Numbered from the stretch's first letter, positions 12,954 through 20,864 are shown. The stretch is 26,338 bases of DNA from Candidatus Berkelbacteria bacterium (GCA_016844295.1 JAENIV010000016.1:1-26338), one strand, 5' to 3'. Notes: a model not told the origin generated them from the sequence alone. A program made the numbers and translations.

Positions 12954-13118
12954 TACCTTGCGAATTCGCCTAACCCTTAACTAAACATTAAGGTATGGCA
13001 CGACAAATCCTCTATGAATAGAGACGGTCTTCCGACCGCACTTTTTCATAGAGGTTCATATCCGAAAGGATGTGAGGCAGTTCCGAAAGGGATTGTCGTG
13101 GTTCGGGAGACCTTTTTT
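12954..13118 (+). ncRNA. Highly structured RNA, leader or independent sRNA, unknown class
   Basis: Stems visible: TACCTT/AAGGTA (12954-12959 with 12990-12995) enclosing GCGAATTCGC; a closing helix CACGACAA/TTGTCGTG (12999-13006 with 13093-13100); CCTCTATGA/TCATAGAGG (13009-13017 with 13046-13054) carrying the hairpin CGGTC-TTCC-GACCG (13025-13038); CATATCC-GAAA-GGATGTG (13057-13074); and TTCC-GAAA-GGGA (13081-13092). The helix 12999/13100 thus closes a junction of three arms, two capped by GAAA tetraloops. GGTTCGGGAGACC then T6 (13113-13118) looks like a weak terminator, and this segment can instead pair with 13026-13037 over about 12 bp, so two exclusive folds exist. It resembles a riboswitch or ribozyme-like leader of the gene at 13142, 24 bases on. 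I do not recognise it as SRP RNA, 6S RNA, RNase P RNA, tmRNA or a known riboswitch. Confidence 0.72.
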
Positions 13119-13141
13119 GTATTTAAAAATAAAGGAGCGCA

Positions 13142-13555
13142 ATGAGCAATGACAAAGAGTGTTCACGGTGTGGTTCGTTGATTAATGATGATGCTGAGGA
13201 TTGTAAATTTTGCAAGGCGAAAATATCTTTGGCCAGTAAAGAAGTGGAAAATGAAGTTGGGCAACCCAAGAAACGGGATCAAGGTAACAAAGGTCAATCT
13301 ATTATGACCAAACAAATTTCTAGTGGGGTATTGGTGATGATTGGGGGAATTGTGGCAGTGATATATTTTGCCATGTTTTTTGATACAAGTGTTGTAACAC
13401 CAACAACACAAATGTTCGGGCAGACTCTTGGTGGTGACCGTGTTAATAACTTAGGGCTTATGAACGATCGCTCAAATGGTATTATGATTGGTATTGGTGC
13501 GGCAATTTTCGGATTGATTCTTTCGATCGTTACTAAATCTAAATCAAAAGAGTAG
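13142..13555 (+). CDS. Zinc-ribbon membrane protein, unknown
   Basis: 137 residues: an N-terminal zinc ribbon with CSRCGSLINDDAEDCKFC (8-25; two CxxC knuckles), a charged linker, then two membrane helices (about 58-76 and 113-130). AAAGGAG lies 4 bases before the ATG. Such ribbon-plus-membrane proteins are common in small genomes and mostly uncharacterised. It is the first gene after the structured RNA and heads a three-gene set ending at the terminator at 15169, so if the RNA is a switch this is its direct target. Confidence 0.8.
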   Translation: MSNDKECSRCGSLINDDAEDCKFCKAKISLASKEVENEVGQPKKRDQGNKGQSIMTKQISSGVLVMIGGIVAVIYFAMFFDTSVVTPTTQMFGQTLGGDRVNNLGLMNDRSNGIMIGIGAAIFGLILSIVTKSKSKE

Positions 13556-13575
13556 TTAAATAAGAAAGGAATCAA

Positions 13576-14616
13576 ATGGACGATTTATTTCTTGCCTTGT
13601 TTTTAATTTCTATCCTAGGCTTAATTATTGGGCTTATTCAACCCAATCTATTTTCTAAACTCTTTAAGAAAAGAACCAGCCGTAAAACCGTAGGATTGGT
13701 TTTTGGCTCTGCTATAATTTTATTTTTTATTTTATTTGGTATTACCAGTGAAACTCCCATGAGTTTTGATAAAATTAAAAGCCCAACTAACCAATCTTCT
13801 GTTACTCTCTCGGCCATCAATGCTTATAAAAACGCAAAGATTGAATTTTATCAAGATGACACCAAAACACAGGAACTTAAATCCGATGGTAATGGTAAAT
13901 TTTCAGCAAAGGTCGATCTAAAAGAAGGCGACAATAAATTTAAAGCAACGGCAACGAATGACAAAGGGAAATCTAAAACAAGTTCGGAAATAAATATCAT
14001 TTATGATAAAACACCGCCAACCTTGGTTTTGGGTCAGACAAAAATCGAGACAGATTCTGATAAAGCAGAAATTTCTGGTGAAACAGAGAAAAATTCAACT
14101 TTAACCTTATTGGTTAATGATAAAGAAATAGGTAAAACTTCCACAAAGGATGGGAAATTTAAGTTTACCGTCGGGAAGTTAAAAAACGGGGAAAATAAAT
14201 TTATTCTTAAAGTTACGGACGAAGCTGGCAATATTGGCGAGCAAAAAGAAGTTGTTATTATCTATGTTCCAAAAGTAGCACCAGTAGCCAATACAAACAC
14301 TCCGGCTCCGACACCAACACCAAAACCTGCTCCAACACCAACGCCAACACCAACACCGGCGACACACGGGGGATTAAGCACTGATAGAGGACAAGTTTTA
14401 GAGGTTATTAAAGCGAATGCTCAAAGAGAATGGGGAGATGATTATCGAATGGTTAAGTATGAGATAGACAACCAAACCGAAGCATACGACTGGCTTATTC
14501 GCCAAACTGAATACTTAGACATAATGGTAAGGGCGGAAAGAGAGTGGGGAGACGATTATAGGATGGTTAAATATGAATATGAAAACCAAGTAGAGGCATA
14601 TAAAGCCATACAATAA
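13576..14616 (+). CDS. Membrane-anchored Ig-like surface protein with duplicated C-terminal motif
   Basis: 346 residues. Two membrane helices at the N-terminus (about 4-22, 38-56), then two beta-rich Ig-like modules (about 70-140 and 150-225; both with the pattern of DGKF followed by KxGxNKFxxxxxDxxGN), a Thr-Pro rich linker (about 235-262) and a C-terminal region holding two copies of REWGDDYRMVKYE (about 277-289 and 319-331) each followed by xNQxEAY. The Ig modules point to an extracellular location. GAAAGGAATC precedes the ATG, 20 bases after the previous stop. The REWGDDY repeat domain is not one I can name; it recurs in small bacterial proteins and may be a binding module. Confidence 0.75.
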   Translation: MDDLFLALFLISILGLIIGLIQPNLFSKLFKKRTSRKTVGLVFGSAIILFFILFGITSETPMSFDKIKSPTNQSSVTLSAINAYKNAKIEFYQDDTKTQELKSDGNGKFSAKVDLKEGDNKFKATATNDKGKSKTSSEINIIYDKTPPTLVLGQTKIETDSDKAEISGETEKNSTLTLLVNDKEIGKTSTKDGKFKFTVGKLKNGENKFILKVTDEAGNIGEQKEVVIIYVPKVAPVANTNTPAPTPTPKPAPTPTPTPTPATHGGLSTDRGQVLEVIKANAQREWGDDYRMVKYEIDNQTEAYDWLIRQTEYLDIMVRAEREWGDDYRMVKYEYENQVEAYKAIQ

Positions 14617-14641
14617 GGCGACAATAAATGAAAGGAACAAA

Positions 14642-15143
14642 ATGGCTCAAGAAAAAAAGAAGGGAATGTCAACGGGATTAAAAGTTGGGTTTGGATGTTG
14701 CGGTGGATTAATTTTGTTTTTTATCATTATCGGGATTGTTGCCGGTTTAAAAACCACCCCATCAAATCAAAAAACCTCACAAACCACCCCGCCTAAGACT
14801 GAAACAAAAACTGAGGAACCAAAACCGACAATTGATTTATCCTTTAAGGCAATCGACGCTGTCTTTGGTATTCAAAGTGATGTTACTGACCTTCAGAAAA
14901 AGGAACAATGGTCACAATATAAAGGTCAAAAAATCACCTGGACATGCAGTGTAACGTCTGTAAGTGAGACTTTTTTAGGAATGTAATTCTTCTACTTTTA
15001 CTTCGGATACGAGAATTGAATTTGGGAAAAATTGGAAAGATAAATTATTAACTTTCAAGGAAAACGATACTGTGACTTTTTCTGGTAATTTAGATAGTTA
15101 CGGTATACTCGGATATACAATCAAAAATGGGGAAATTAAATAA
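14642..15143 (+). pseudogene. Membrane-anchored OB-fold (tRNA_anti-like) protein broken by a frameshift
   Basis: The first frame gives 114 residues: lysine-rich start, membrane helix (about 17-36), Thr/Lys/Pro linker, then the start of a beta domain (QYKGQKITWTCSVTSVSE) ending at TAA 14984-14986. Translation in the +1 frame from AAT 14985 gives 52 more residues (NSSTFTSDTRIEFGKNW, then LTFKENDTVTFSGNLDSYG) that complete an OB-fold of the tRNA_anti-like type, ending with TAA 15141-15143. The upstream part of that frame has a TAG at 14976, so one-base insertion lies between 14976 and 14986. It is either a recent inactivation, a sequencing/assembly error, or recoding. The AAAGGAAC site precedes the start; the gene is last in the zinc-ribbon operon. 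Confidence 0.75.
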
Positions 15144-15168
15144 AATTTCAATAAGAATAAAAACTTCG

Positions 15169-15191
15169 CCCACTTCGGAAGTGGGATTTTT
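15169..15191 (+). terminator. Terminator of the zinc-ribbon operon
   Basis: CCCACTT, loop CGG, AAGTGGG, then ATTTTT: a 7-bp stem and T-run 25 bases after the broken gene. Confidence 0.88.
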
Positions 15192-15215
15192 AGCAGGTTA
15201 GGGACGAGAATTTTC

Positions 15216-15240
15216 AATGGCTCACACGGTGTGAGCCATT
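15216..15240. repeat. 25-bp perfect palindrome
   Basis: AATGGCTCACAC, G, GTGTGAGCCATT: 12-bp arms around one base and no T-run after it. It stands between a terminator and the purine-rich repeat, and may be an operator, recombination site or cruciform. Confidence 0.8.
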
Positions 15241-15257
15241 CGGATGAGGAGAATTAA

Positions 15258-15450
15258 GGGATAAACAAAGAAAGAAGACTAAGGAAAAACAAAGAAATAG
15301 AGACAAGGAAAGACGAAGAAGAACTAGGAAGTCCTGGGGAAATCAGGGGCTTTTTGAAAAAAACTATGATAAACTAAGAAGGACAAAGAATTAAAGACAA
15401 AGAAAAACAAGGAAAAAATAAAGAAAAACCAAGATAGACTAAGAAGATTT
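15258..15450 (+). repeat. Polypurine degenerate repeat upstream of the S23 gene
   Basis: A string of units such as AAGAAGACTAAGGAAAAAC, AGACAAGGAAAGACGAAGAAG and ACCAAGATAGACTAAGAAG. It fills the gap from 15241 to the S23 ribosome site; no gene is seen there. A 21-base stretch at 15301 matches 15761-15781, inside the S23 coding region, at 19 positions. Confidence 0.75.
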
Positions 15451-15471
15451 GATTTATAAAAGGAGGGGATT

Positions 15472-15969
15472 ATTTATAATCCTTTAGGTTACAAAGCACT
15501 CCGAACTTATCAGCAAGCGGAGGAGATGTATATTTTAACTAAAGAATTCTGCGCGAAATATTTAGATCCAATCAAAGACCGCCGTTTAATCGAGCAAATG
15601 GAATCTTGCGGAAGATCAATCAAGCAAAATATTGCTGAAGGGCATGGACGTGGAGACACCAAGGCGAATTTGGATTTTTTGGGATTCTCAATGGGGTCAT
15701 TAACAGAACTCTTAGAAGATTATTTTGATTTAGAAAAAGACATAAAAGAAGGACGCAGAAAGACAAGGAACAACGAAGAAGCACAAGGAATAATATCGAA
15801 GGCGATAAAACTGCTGATGGGGGAGAAAACGATGCTTTCCAGACAAATGGAAGGATTGCAAAAAAGATTTATTCAAAAAGGGGATGAGAAAGACGAACTC
15901 AGAAAAGACCGGCAAGATGAACAAAAACGCCAAATTGTGAATAACTGGAATAGAAAAAATTGGAGTTGA
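15472..15969 (+). CDS. Four-helix-bundle S23/Avd-like protein, probable ATT start
   Basis: About 165 residues of the 23S-rRNA intervening-sequence (S23) four-helix family: GYKALRTYQQAEEMYILT at the start, then DRRLIEQMESCGRSIKQNIAEG and GRGDTKANLDFLGFSMGSLTELLEDY, and a basic coiled tail. The first ATG is 15526, but the family N-terminus (GYKALRTYQQA) is encoded upstream in the same frame, which is open back to a TAA at 15457. No ATG, GTG or TTG occurs there; an ATT at 15472 lies 5 bases after AGGAGG (15461-15466), so an ATT start is favoured. Residues encoded at 15734-15791 (KDIKEGRRKTRNNEEAQGI) match the flanking purine repeat. The molecular role of free-standing S23 proteins is unknown. 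Confidence 0.78.
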   Translation: MYNPLGYKALRTYQQAEEMYILTKEFCAKYLDPIKDRRLIEQMESCGRSIKQNIAEGHGRGDTKANLDFLGFSMGSLTELLEDYFDLEKDIKEGRRKTRNNEEAQGIISKAIKLLMGEKTMLSRQMEGLQKRFIQKGDEKDELRKDRQDEQKRQIVNNWNRKNWS

Positions 15970-15984
15970 GAAATTAGGACATGC

Positions 15985-16085
15985 CAAGATTAACAAAGAA
16001 CCACAAAGAAAAGACAAGGAAAAACTAAAAAAGACCGGGAACCACAAGGAACAACAAAGAAAGGCAAAGAAAAACTAAGAAAATT
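15985..16085 (+). repeat. Polypurine degenerate repeat downstream of the S23 gene
   Basis: Units like ACCACAAAGAAAAGACAAGG and AACAACAAAGAAAGGC repeat to 16085, and then CTTGTTTGTCC, TTTATCTTTG (16098-16127) are minus-orientation words. Together with 15258-15450 they bracket the S23 gene. Confidence 0.7.
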
Positions 16086-16158
16086 TAATTCATAGTTCTT
16101 GTTTGTCCATCATTGTTTATCTTTGTTTTTCATTCGATTTACTCAGGACATATCTTAG

Positions 16159-16167
16159 TGGTAATAT
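16159..16167 (+). promoter_or_regulatory. Extended -10 promoter of the PH-domain gene, leaderless
   Basis: TGGTAATAT, with no good -35 box, ends 6 bases before the ATG at 16174. Spacing is identical to the M16 and xer promoters. Confidence 0.55.
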
Positions 16168-16173
16168 TAAAAT

Positions 16174-16707
16174 ATGCAAGAAGAGCAATATACATTCGAA
16201 AATCAGCGGCCGGATGAAGATGTCATCTTTGTTAAAAAACGGCATCCGTGGGTTTTATCTCGGGCCGGTTTTATAATTATTGTCTTAGTAATAGTTCTTG
16301 TTGTATCAATTATGATATTTGGTTTTTCCAATGTGTCGAGTATTGTTATTATTCTAATTATTATTTTTGGGGTTCTTCATACCGGTTATTTATGGTTTTT
16401 ATACAGCAATTATCTGTACATTTTAACCAACCAAAGGCTCATTATTATAGAACAAAGCAATATTTTTTCTAGGAAACTTTCGGAATCGGAACTGGATAAA
16501 ATTCAAAATATTACCGTTGAGGTTAAAGGGCCGATTAAAACATTTTTAAATTTTGGCAACATCAAAATAACTACTGCCGGGGTGGATCCAATTATGATTT
16601 TAGAAAATGTCGAAGATCCCTACAAATTACAACAGGAGATTATTAAATATTCAAAAAACGTTTCTGATAGTTTGAGACCTTACCAAAACCAAAATATTAT
16701 CCGATAA
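16174..16707 (+). CDS. PH-domain (bPH2-like) membrane protein
   Basis: 177 residues: an N-terminal soluble start (FENQRPDEDVIFVKKRHPWVL), two adjacent membrane helices (about 31-50 and 55-77), then a bacterial PH-like domain (NYLYILTNQRLIIIEQ, LSESELDKIQNITVEVKGP, FGNIKITTAG). YdbS/YdbT-type relatives are uncharacterised membrane proteins. The start context is leaderless. It faces the glutaredoxin gene tail to tail. Confidence 0.85.
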   Translation: MQEEQYTFENQRPDEDVIFVKKRHPWVLSRAGFIIIVLVIVLVVSIMIFGFSNVSSIVIILIIIFGVLHTGYLWFLYSNYLYILTNQRLIIIEQSNIFSRKLSESELDKIQNITVEVKGPIKTFLNFGNIKITTAGVDPIMILENVEDPYKLQQEIIKYSKNVSDSLRPYQNQNIIR

Positions 16708-16728
16708 ATATTTTTAAATTAGTTCTAT

Positions 16729-16962
16729 TCACTTTTTGTTAAGAATATTTTCTATCTCAGAAGAATCAAAACCAATAATGATTTTGTCATCTATCTTAAT
16801 AACCGGGACTCCCATCTGACCGGAAAGTTTTACCATGTCTTCGGCGGCATCTTGATCAGTTGACACATTAATGTCTTCATACTCGAGGTTTTTCTCTTTA
16901 AAGTATTTTTTGGCTTGGATACAGTAAGGGCAGGCGGGGGTCGAATAAATTAAAATTTTCAT
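16729..16962 (-). CDS. Glutaredoxin-like thiol oxidoreductase
   Basis: 77 residues with the thioredoxin fold of NrdH/GrxC-like proteins: KILIYSTPACPYCIQAKKYF with the redox CPYC (about 11-14), the cis-Pro MGVPVIKIDD, and the C-terminal GFDSSEIENIL. It would reduce disulfides using glutathione-like or thioredoxin-reductase electrons. An ATG 15 bases upstream (16977, MERDI-) is also possible; the MKILIYSTP start is the usual family one. A long inverted repeat lies just upstream. Confidence 0.9.
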   Translation of the reverse strand: MKILIYSTPACPYCIQAKKYFKEKNLEYEDINVSTDQDAAEDMVKLSGQMGVPVIKIDDKIIIGFDSSEIENILNKK

Positions 16963-16983
16963 AATATCACGTTCCATTAATTT

Positions 16984-17020
16984 TATACACGAATACTCAC
17001 CAATATATTATTCGTGTATA
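16984..17020. repeat. Inverted repeat TATACACGAATA / TATTCGTGTATA
   Basis: Perfect 12-bp arms with a 13-base loop between the glutaredoxin and DUF4870 genes. No T-run follows on the minus strand. Words CACGAATA and ATTCGTG recur at 23697-23747. Confidence 0.7.
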
Positions 17021-17048
17021 TTTACGCAAGAAGATTTGTGGATGTAAT

Positions 17049-17393
17049 TTATTTAGCGAATTTTTCGGCCATGTCACCGATAATTGGGAGTTTGTATTTT
17101 TCTCCCGAATAAGCCTTGAGCATAACAATAATCCAGACCGCAAAGAGGCCAACCGCGATAATCCAGGTGAAATAACTGAAAAACCAGGCGACAAAATTCA
17201 GAATGAAGAAGGCGAATTCTAAAACAACGACAGCCACCCAGAGAAGAATTGACTGCATGGCGTGAAACCTGACAAACGGATCTTTGGAAATAGCATAAAA
17301 AACTATTCCGCCTACTATTCCCAAAAGATAGGCTAAGAGGGCTGATAATTTAGGATCGAGCCCGCTGCCGCTCGTTGATGGTTCATCTGGCAT
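17049..17393 (-). CDS. DUF4870 membrane protein
   Basis: 114 residues with the pattern of the DUF4870 (Tic20-like) family: LDPKLSALLAYLLGIVGGIVFYAI (about 12-35), DPFVRFHAMQSILLW (about 38-52), then two or three membrane helices and the basic end KAYSGEKYKLPIIGDMAEKF. The function is unknown; members are small helical membrane proteins. The ATG has AAAGGAGG 5 bases upstream and its own promoter, so it is separate from dnaE. Confidence 0.9.
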   Translation of the reverse strand: MPDEPSTSGSGLDPKLSALLAYLLGIVGGIVFYAISKDPFVRFHAMQSILLWVAVVVLEFAFFILNFVAWFFSYFTWIIAVGLFAVWIIVMLKAYSGEKYKLPIIGDMAEKFAK

Positions 17394-17425
17394 AAAAACC
17401 TCCTTTAAATAAAATATCTAAATTT

Positions 17426-17454
17426 ATCTTAAAACCTTCAAGATAGAATGTCAA
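17426..17454 (-). promoter_or_regulatory. Promoter of the DUF4870 gene
   Basis: Minus strand TTGACA (17449-17454), 17-base spacer, TAAGAT (17426-17431). It lies immediately after the dnaE stop codon. Confidence 0.8.
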
Positions 17455-17456
17455 AT

Positions 17457-20400
17457 TTAACTCGAATACGAAACAATATTGTCTTTGCCGACAAGAAGGT
17501 TCAATGCGTCGATTAACTTTTGATCGTTTGCAACGCGGGTTTTTGTTTTTATTTCTTGGGTCTGGCCGTTTTGAGGAATCTTAATAAATACTGAAATCTC
17601 GCCCGGAAATTTAGCGAGGATATTTTTAATTTCTACCAAAATTTCGCGGCTGGATTTAGGAGGTATCGTGATTAATAAGCGTTCTCCTAATTGTTCGATG
17701 GTTTGTTCCAGAGCGACTTCTTTAACTGTTTCGGCAATGATTTTTAAAGTTCCATCTTTTGTATTTGTCCTACCTTCGACAAGAATAATGTTATCAGTTT
17801 GCCAGATAAGGGTGTTTTTTTGTAAAACCTTCGGAAAAACCAAAACCTCAGTGCGGGCAGATGTATCTTCAACGGTGGCAAAAAGCATCGGTTCGTTAGA
17901 TTTAGTAATAATTTTTTGTAAATGGGTAATTATACCGGCGACTTTAACTTTTTTGCCCGTGGAATTTTGGTCAATCGTACTAATAGGATCGGCAAAATTT
18001 TTTAAATGGCCTTCCATACCTTTTAAGGGGTGTTCGCTGACATACATGCCAAGAAGTTCTTTTTCCCACGCTAACCTCTGTTTTTTTGTCGCAGGTTCAC
18101 TTTCAGTCAAGGTTAATTTTGCTGTTTCAACCGTAGTTTTTTTAAATAAACCCATCTGTTTGGTTTGATCCTGGGTATCTTTCTGGCCGATAAATTTTAA
18201 AATCGTTTCAATACTTGCGAGAATTTGATTCCGTTCCGCGAAATTGTCCAAAGCCCCTGCTTTGGCTAAAGATTCAATTACTTTTTTGTTTAATATTTTG
18301 TTTGTCAGTCTGGTTAAGAAATCTTCAAAAGAAGAAAATGGGCCGTGCGTTTTTCGATTATCAACTATCGCCTCGGCAACCCCTGCGCCGACATTTTTGA
18401 TGGCCGCCAGGCCAAAGCGGATATTATTCGTATCTTGAACCACTCCAAAATCGACGAACGATTCGTTCACTTCGGGAGGCAAGACTTTAATTCTCATTCT
18501 TTCGCATTCATTAATCGCCACGGATAATTTATCTAAATTGTTTTGCTCAGAGGTCATTAAGGCGGCCATATATTCCAGGGGAAAATGAGTTTTAAGATAA
18601 GCGGTTTGATAAGCAATCTTGGCACAACTTTTCGCATGGGCTTTATTAAAACCATATTCGGCGAAGGGCTCGATAAAGGCAAATAACTTTTCCGCTACCT
18701 GGCGAGAAACATCGTTTTTTACTGCCCCTTCTATAAATTTCAACTTCTGCTCCATGAGAAGTTTTTTGATTTTTTTACCGACGGCCTTGCGTAAAATATC
18801 CGCTTCTCCAAGAGAAAAACCGGCAATGTCCCGGGCAATTTGGAGGACTTGTTCTTGGTAAACGGCAATTCCGTAAGTATCTTTTAATATCGGCTCCAAC
18901 TTTGGGTGTAAATATGTGATTTTTTTCCGTTTGTGTTTACCGTCAATATAATCGGGAATTAACCCAATCGGCCCAGGACGATAAAGGGCGACCATGGCGA
19001 TGATGTCTTTAAAAACCGTGGGTTTGAGTTCTTTTAAGTATCTTTTCATGCCGTCAGATTCTAACTGAAAAACCCCGGTTGTTTCTGCGCGTGAAAGAAG
19101 TTTGTAAGTTTCTTTGTCGTCGAGGGGTAATTTGTCGATATTAATTTCTTGGTTTTGGGTTTTACGAATTATTTTTAAGGCATTTCCCATGATTGAAAGG
19201 TTGGCTAACCCTAAAATATCCATTTTTATTAGACCTATAGCCTCAATTTCATTCATGGCGTATTGAGTAATGATTTCATCGTTTCCCCGGGGGGCGAATT
19301 GCAACGGAACGTAGTTTTCCAAGCCGTCCCGGGCAATAACAATTCCGGCTGCGTGGGTTGAGGCGTGCCGGGCGACACCTTCGAGGCGCTGGGCCATGTC
19401 AAGTAAACGTTTTACCTGGGGATCTTGATTATACAAATCTTTGAGTTCATCTACAGCCTCTAAAGATTGGGAGAGGCTAAGCCCGAAGGGAATCAATTTG
19501 GCGATTTTATCAACGTCGGAATAAGTTATACCTAAAGCCCGACCCGTATCTCTTACGGATCCGCGAGACGCCATAGTTCCAAAAGTAATAATTTGGGCCA
19601 CGTTTTCCGCACCGTATTTTTGGGATATGTATTTAATAACTTCATCCCGCCGGGCATCCGCAAAATCAAGATCAATGTCCGGAGGCGCGATTCTTTCCGG
19701 GTTTAAAAATCTTTCAAAAAGTAGATTATATTCTAAAGGGTCAATATCTGTAATGTTTAAGGCGTAGCAAACCAAAGAACCGGCGGCCGAGCCTCTTCCC
19801 GGTCCGACTAAAATTTCGTGAGTTTTGGCAAAATTAACATAGTCGGCAACTATTAATAGATAATCTTCAAAATTGGTTTTTTCGATTGTCGCGAGTTCAT
19901 ATTTGAGGCGTTCTTCTATTACAGGGGTAATTTCTGAATACCTTTCTTTTAAGCCTTTCCAGGCAAGTTTTTCCAAATAGGTTTTGGGGGTTTCACCCTC
20001 GGGGAGGATAAATTTTGGTAAAATCGGATCCCCAAATTTAAGTTCCAAATTGCATTTATTGGCAATTTTCACGGTATTTTCGCACGTTTCTGAGCCAAAA
20101 ATTTTTTCAAATTCTTCGGCGGGTCTGACTGATAGATCAGTTTCTTTTAAGGACATTCTGGATTCATCATCAAGGTTCTTGCCGGTTTGAACGGCCAGTA
20201 AGACTTCGTGGGCATCTCGGTCTTCCGGCTTGATGTAGTGAATATCGGCTGTGCAAATTAGGGGTATTTTTAGTTCTTCGGAGAGTTTTTTAAGCCCCTC
20301 ATTAATTGTTTTTTGTTCGGCAAATTCCGGATGGTCTTGAAGTTCGAGGTAAAAATTATCTTTTCCAAAAATGTTTTGATAAATTTTTGTAGTTTCCAGG

Positions 20401-20864
20401 ACCTTAGCCCAATTACCTCCCAGAATTGTTTGAGGAATTTCTCCAAAGGCACAGGCGGTTGAGGCAATCAGACCTTCAGAATATTGTTTTAAAAGTTCTT
20501 TATCAACCCTGGGCCGATAGTAATGGCCCCTTAAATGCGCCTGAGTAACAAGGTGTAATAAATTTTTATACCCTTGGATATTTTTTGCCAAGAGGATCAA
20601 ATGAAAAGGTTTGGCATCAATTCTGGGGACTTTATCTTCCATCCGTCTGGGAGATACATAGGTTTCTACTCCGATAATTGGCTTAATTCCCTGATTTTTA
20701 CATTCCTTGTAAAAATTAATTACTCCATACATTGACCCGTGATCAGTTAGAGCCATGGCTTCCATGCCTAATTCTTTAGCACGGGAAACTAACTCGGGAA
20801 TTTTCCCGAGTCCGTCAAGGAGAGAATAGTGTGAATGGGTATGTAAGTGGACAAATTTTGCCAT
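17457..20864 (-). CDS. dnaE: DNA polymerase III alpha subunit
   Basis: 1135 residues, the replicative polymerase. The N-terminal PHP domain (5-210) keeps apparent metal ligands: HTHSH (8-12), TDHG (40-43), GVE (65-67), H104, C138 and ADIH (206-209). The polymerase core has GRGSAAGS (356-363), PDIDLDF with Asp396 and Asp398, and IKMDILGL for the third Asp. Then come the beta/HhH segments (EYGFNKAHAKS) and an OB-fold (KVAGIITHLQKI, TSARTEVLVFP) with a C-terminal tau-binding-like domain. E. coli DnaE (about 1160) has a degenerate PHP; the intact-looking site suggests possible metal-dependent 3'-5' exonuclease activity, as shown in some other bacteria. The start is about 15 bases after a -10-like box in a palindrome, with no ribosome site. 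Confidence 0.97.
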   Translation of the reverse strand: MAKFVHLHTHSHYSLLDGLGKIPELVSRAKELGMEAMALTDHGSMYGVINFYKECKNQGIKPIIGVETYVSPRRMEDKVPRIDAKPFHLILLAKNIQGYKNLLHLVTQAHLRGHYYRPRVDKELLKQYSEGLIASTACAFGEIPQTILGGNWAKVLETTKIYQNIFGKDNFYLELQDHPEFAEQKTINEGLKKLSEELKIPLICTADIHYIKPEDRDAHEVLLAVQTGKNLDDESRMSLKETDLSVRPAEEFEKIFGSETCENTVKIANKCNLELKFGDPILPKFILPEGETPKTYLEKLAWKGLKERYSEITPVIEERLKYELATIEKTNFEDYLLIVADYVNFAKTHEILVGPGRGSAAGSLVCYALNITDIDPLEYNLLFERFLNPERIAPPDIDLDFADARRDEVIKYISQKYGAENVAQIITFGTMASRGSVRDTGRALGITYSDVDKIAKLIPFGLSLSQSLEAVDELKDLYNQDPQVKRLLDMAQRLEGVARHASTHAAGIVIARDGLENYVPLQFAPRGNDEIITQYAMNEIEAIGLIKMDILGLANLSIMGNALKIIRKTQNQEINIDKLPLDDKETYKLLSRAETTGVFQLESDGMKRYLKELKPTVFKDIIAMVALYRPGPIGLIPDYIDGKHKRKKITYLHPKLEPILKDTYGIAVYQEQVLQIARDIAGFSLGEADILRKAVGKKIKKLLMEQKLKFIEGAVKNDVSRQVAEKLFAFIEPFAEYGFNKAHAKSCAKIAYQTAYLKTHFPLEYMAALMTSEQNNLDKLSVAINECERMRIKVLPPEVNESFVDFGVVQDTNNIRFGLAAIKNVGAGVAEAIVDNRKTHGPFSSFEDFLTRLTNKILNKKVIESLAKAGALDNFAERNQILASIETILKFIGQKDTQDQTKQMGLFKKTTVETAKLTLTESEPATKKQRLAWEKELLGMYVSEHPLKGMEGHLKNFADPISTIDQNSTGKKVKVAGIITHLQKIITKSNEPMLFATVEDTSARTEVLVFPKVLQKNTLIWQTDNIILVEGRTNTKDGTLKIIAETVKEVALEQTIEQLGERLLITIPPKSSREILVEIKNILAKFPGEISVFIKIPQNGQTQEIKTKTRVANDQKLIDALNLLVGKDNIVSYSS

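Noticed and set aside
12954..13118. SRP RNA, RNase P RNA, tmRNA or 6S RNA
   Set aside because: None of their conserved sequence signatures is seen; length and junction layout differ.
14971..14978. Programmed -1 frameshift at T TTT TTA
   Set aside because: The -1 frame does not encode the rest of the OB-fold; the continuation is in the +1 frame.
15730..16047. A 105-residue hydrophobic protein on the minus strand
   Set aside because: It is antisense to the S23 gene and repeats; Phe/Ser-rich composition comes from the T-rich complement.
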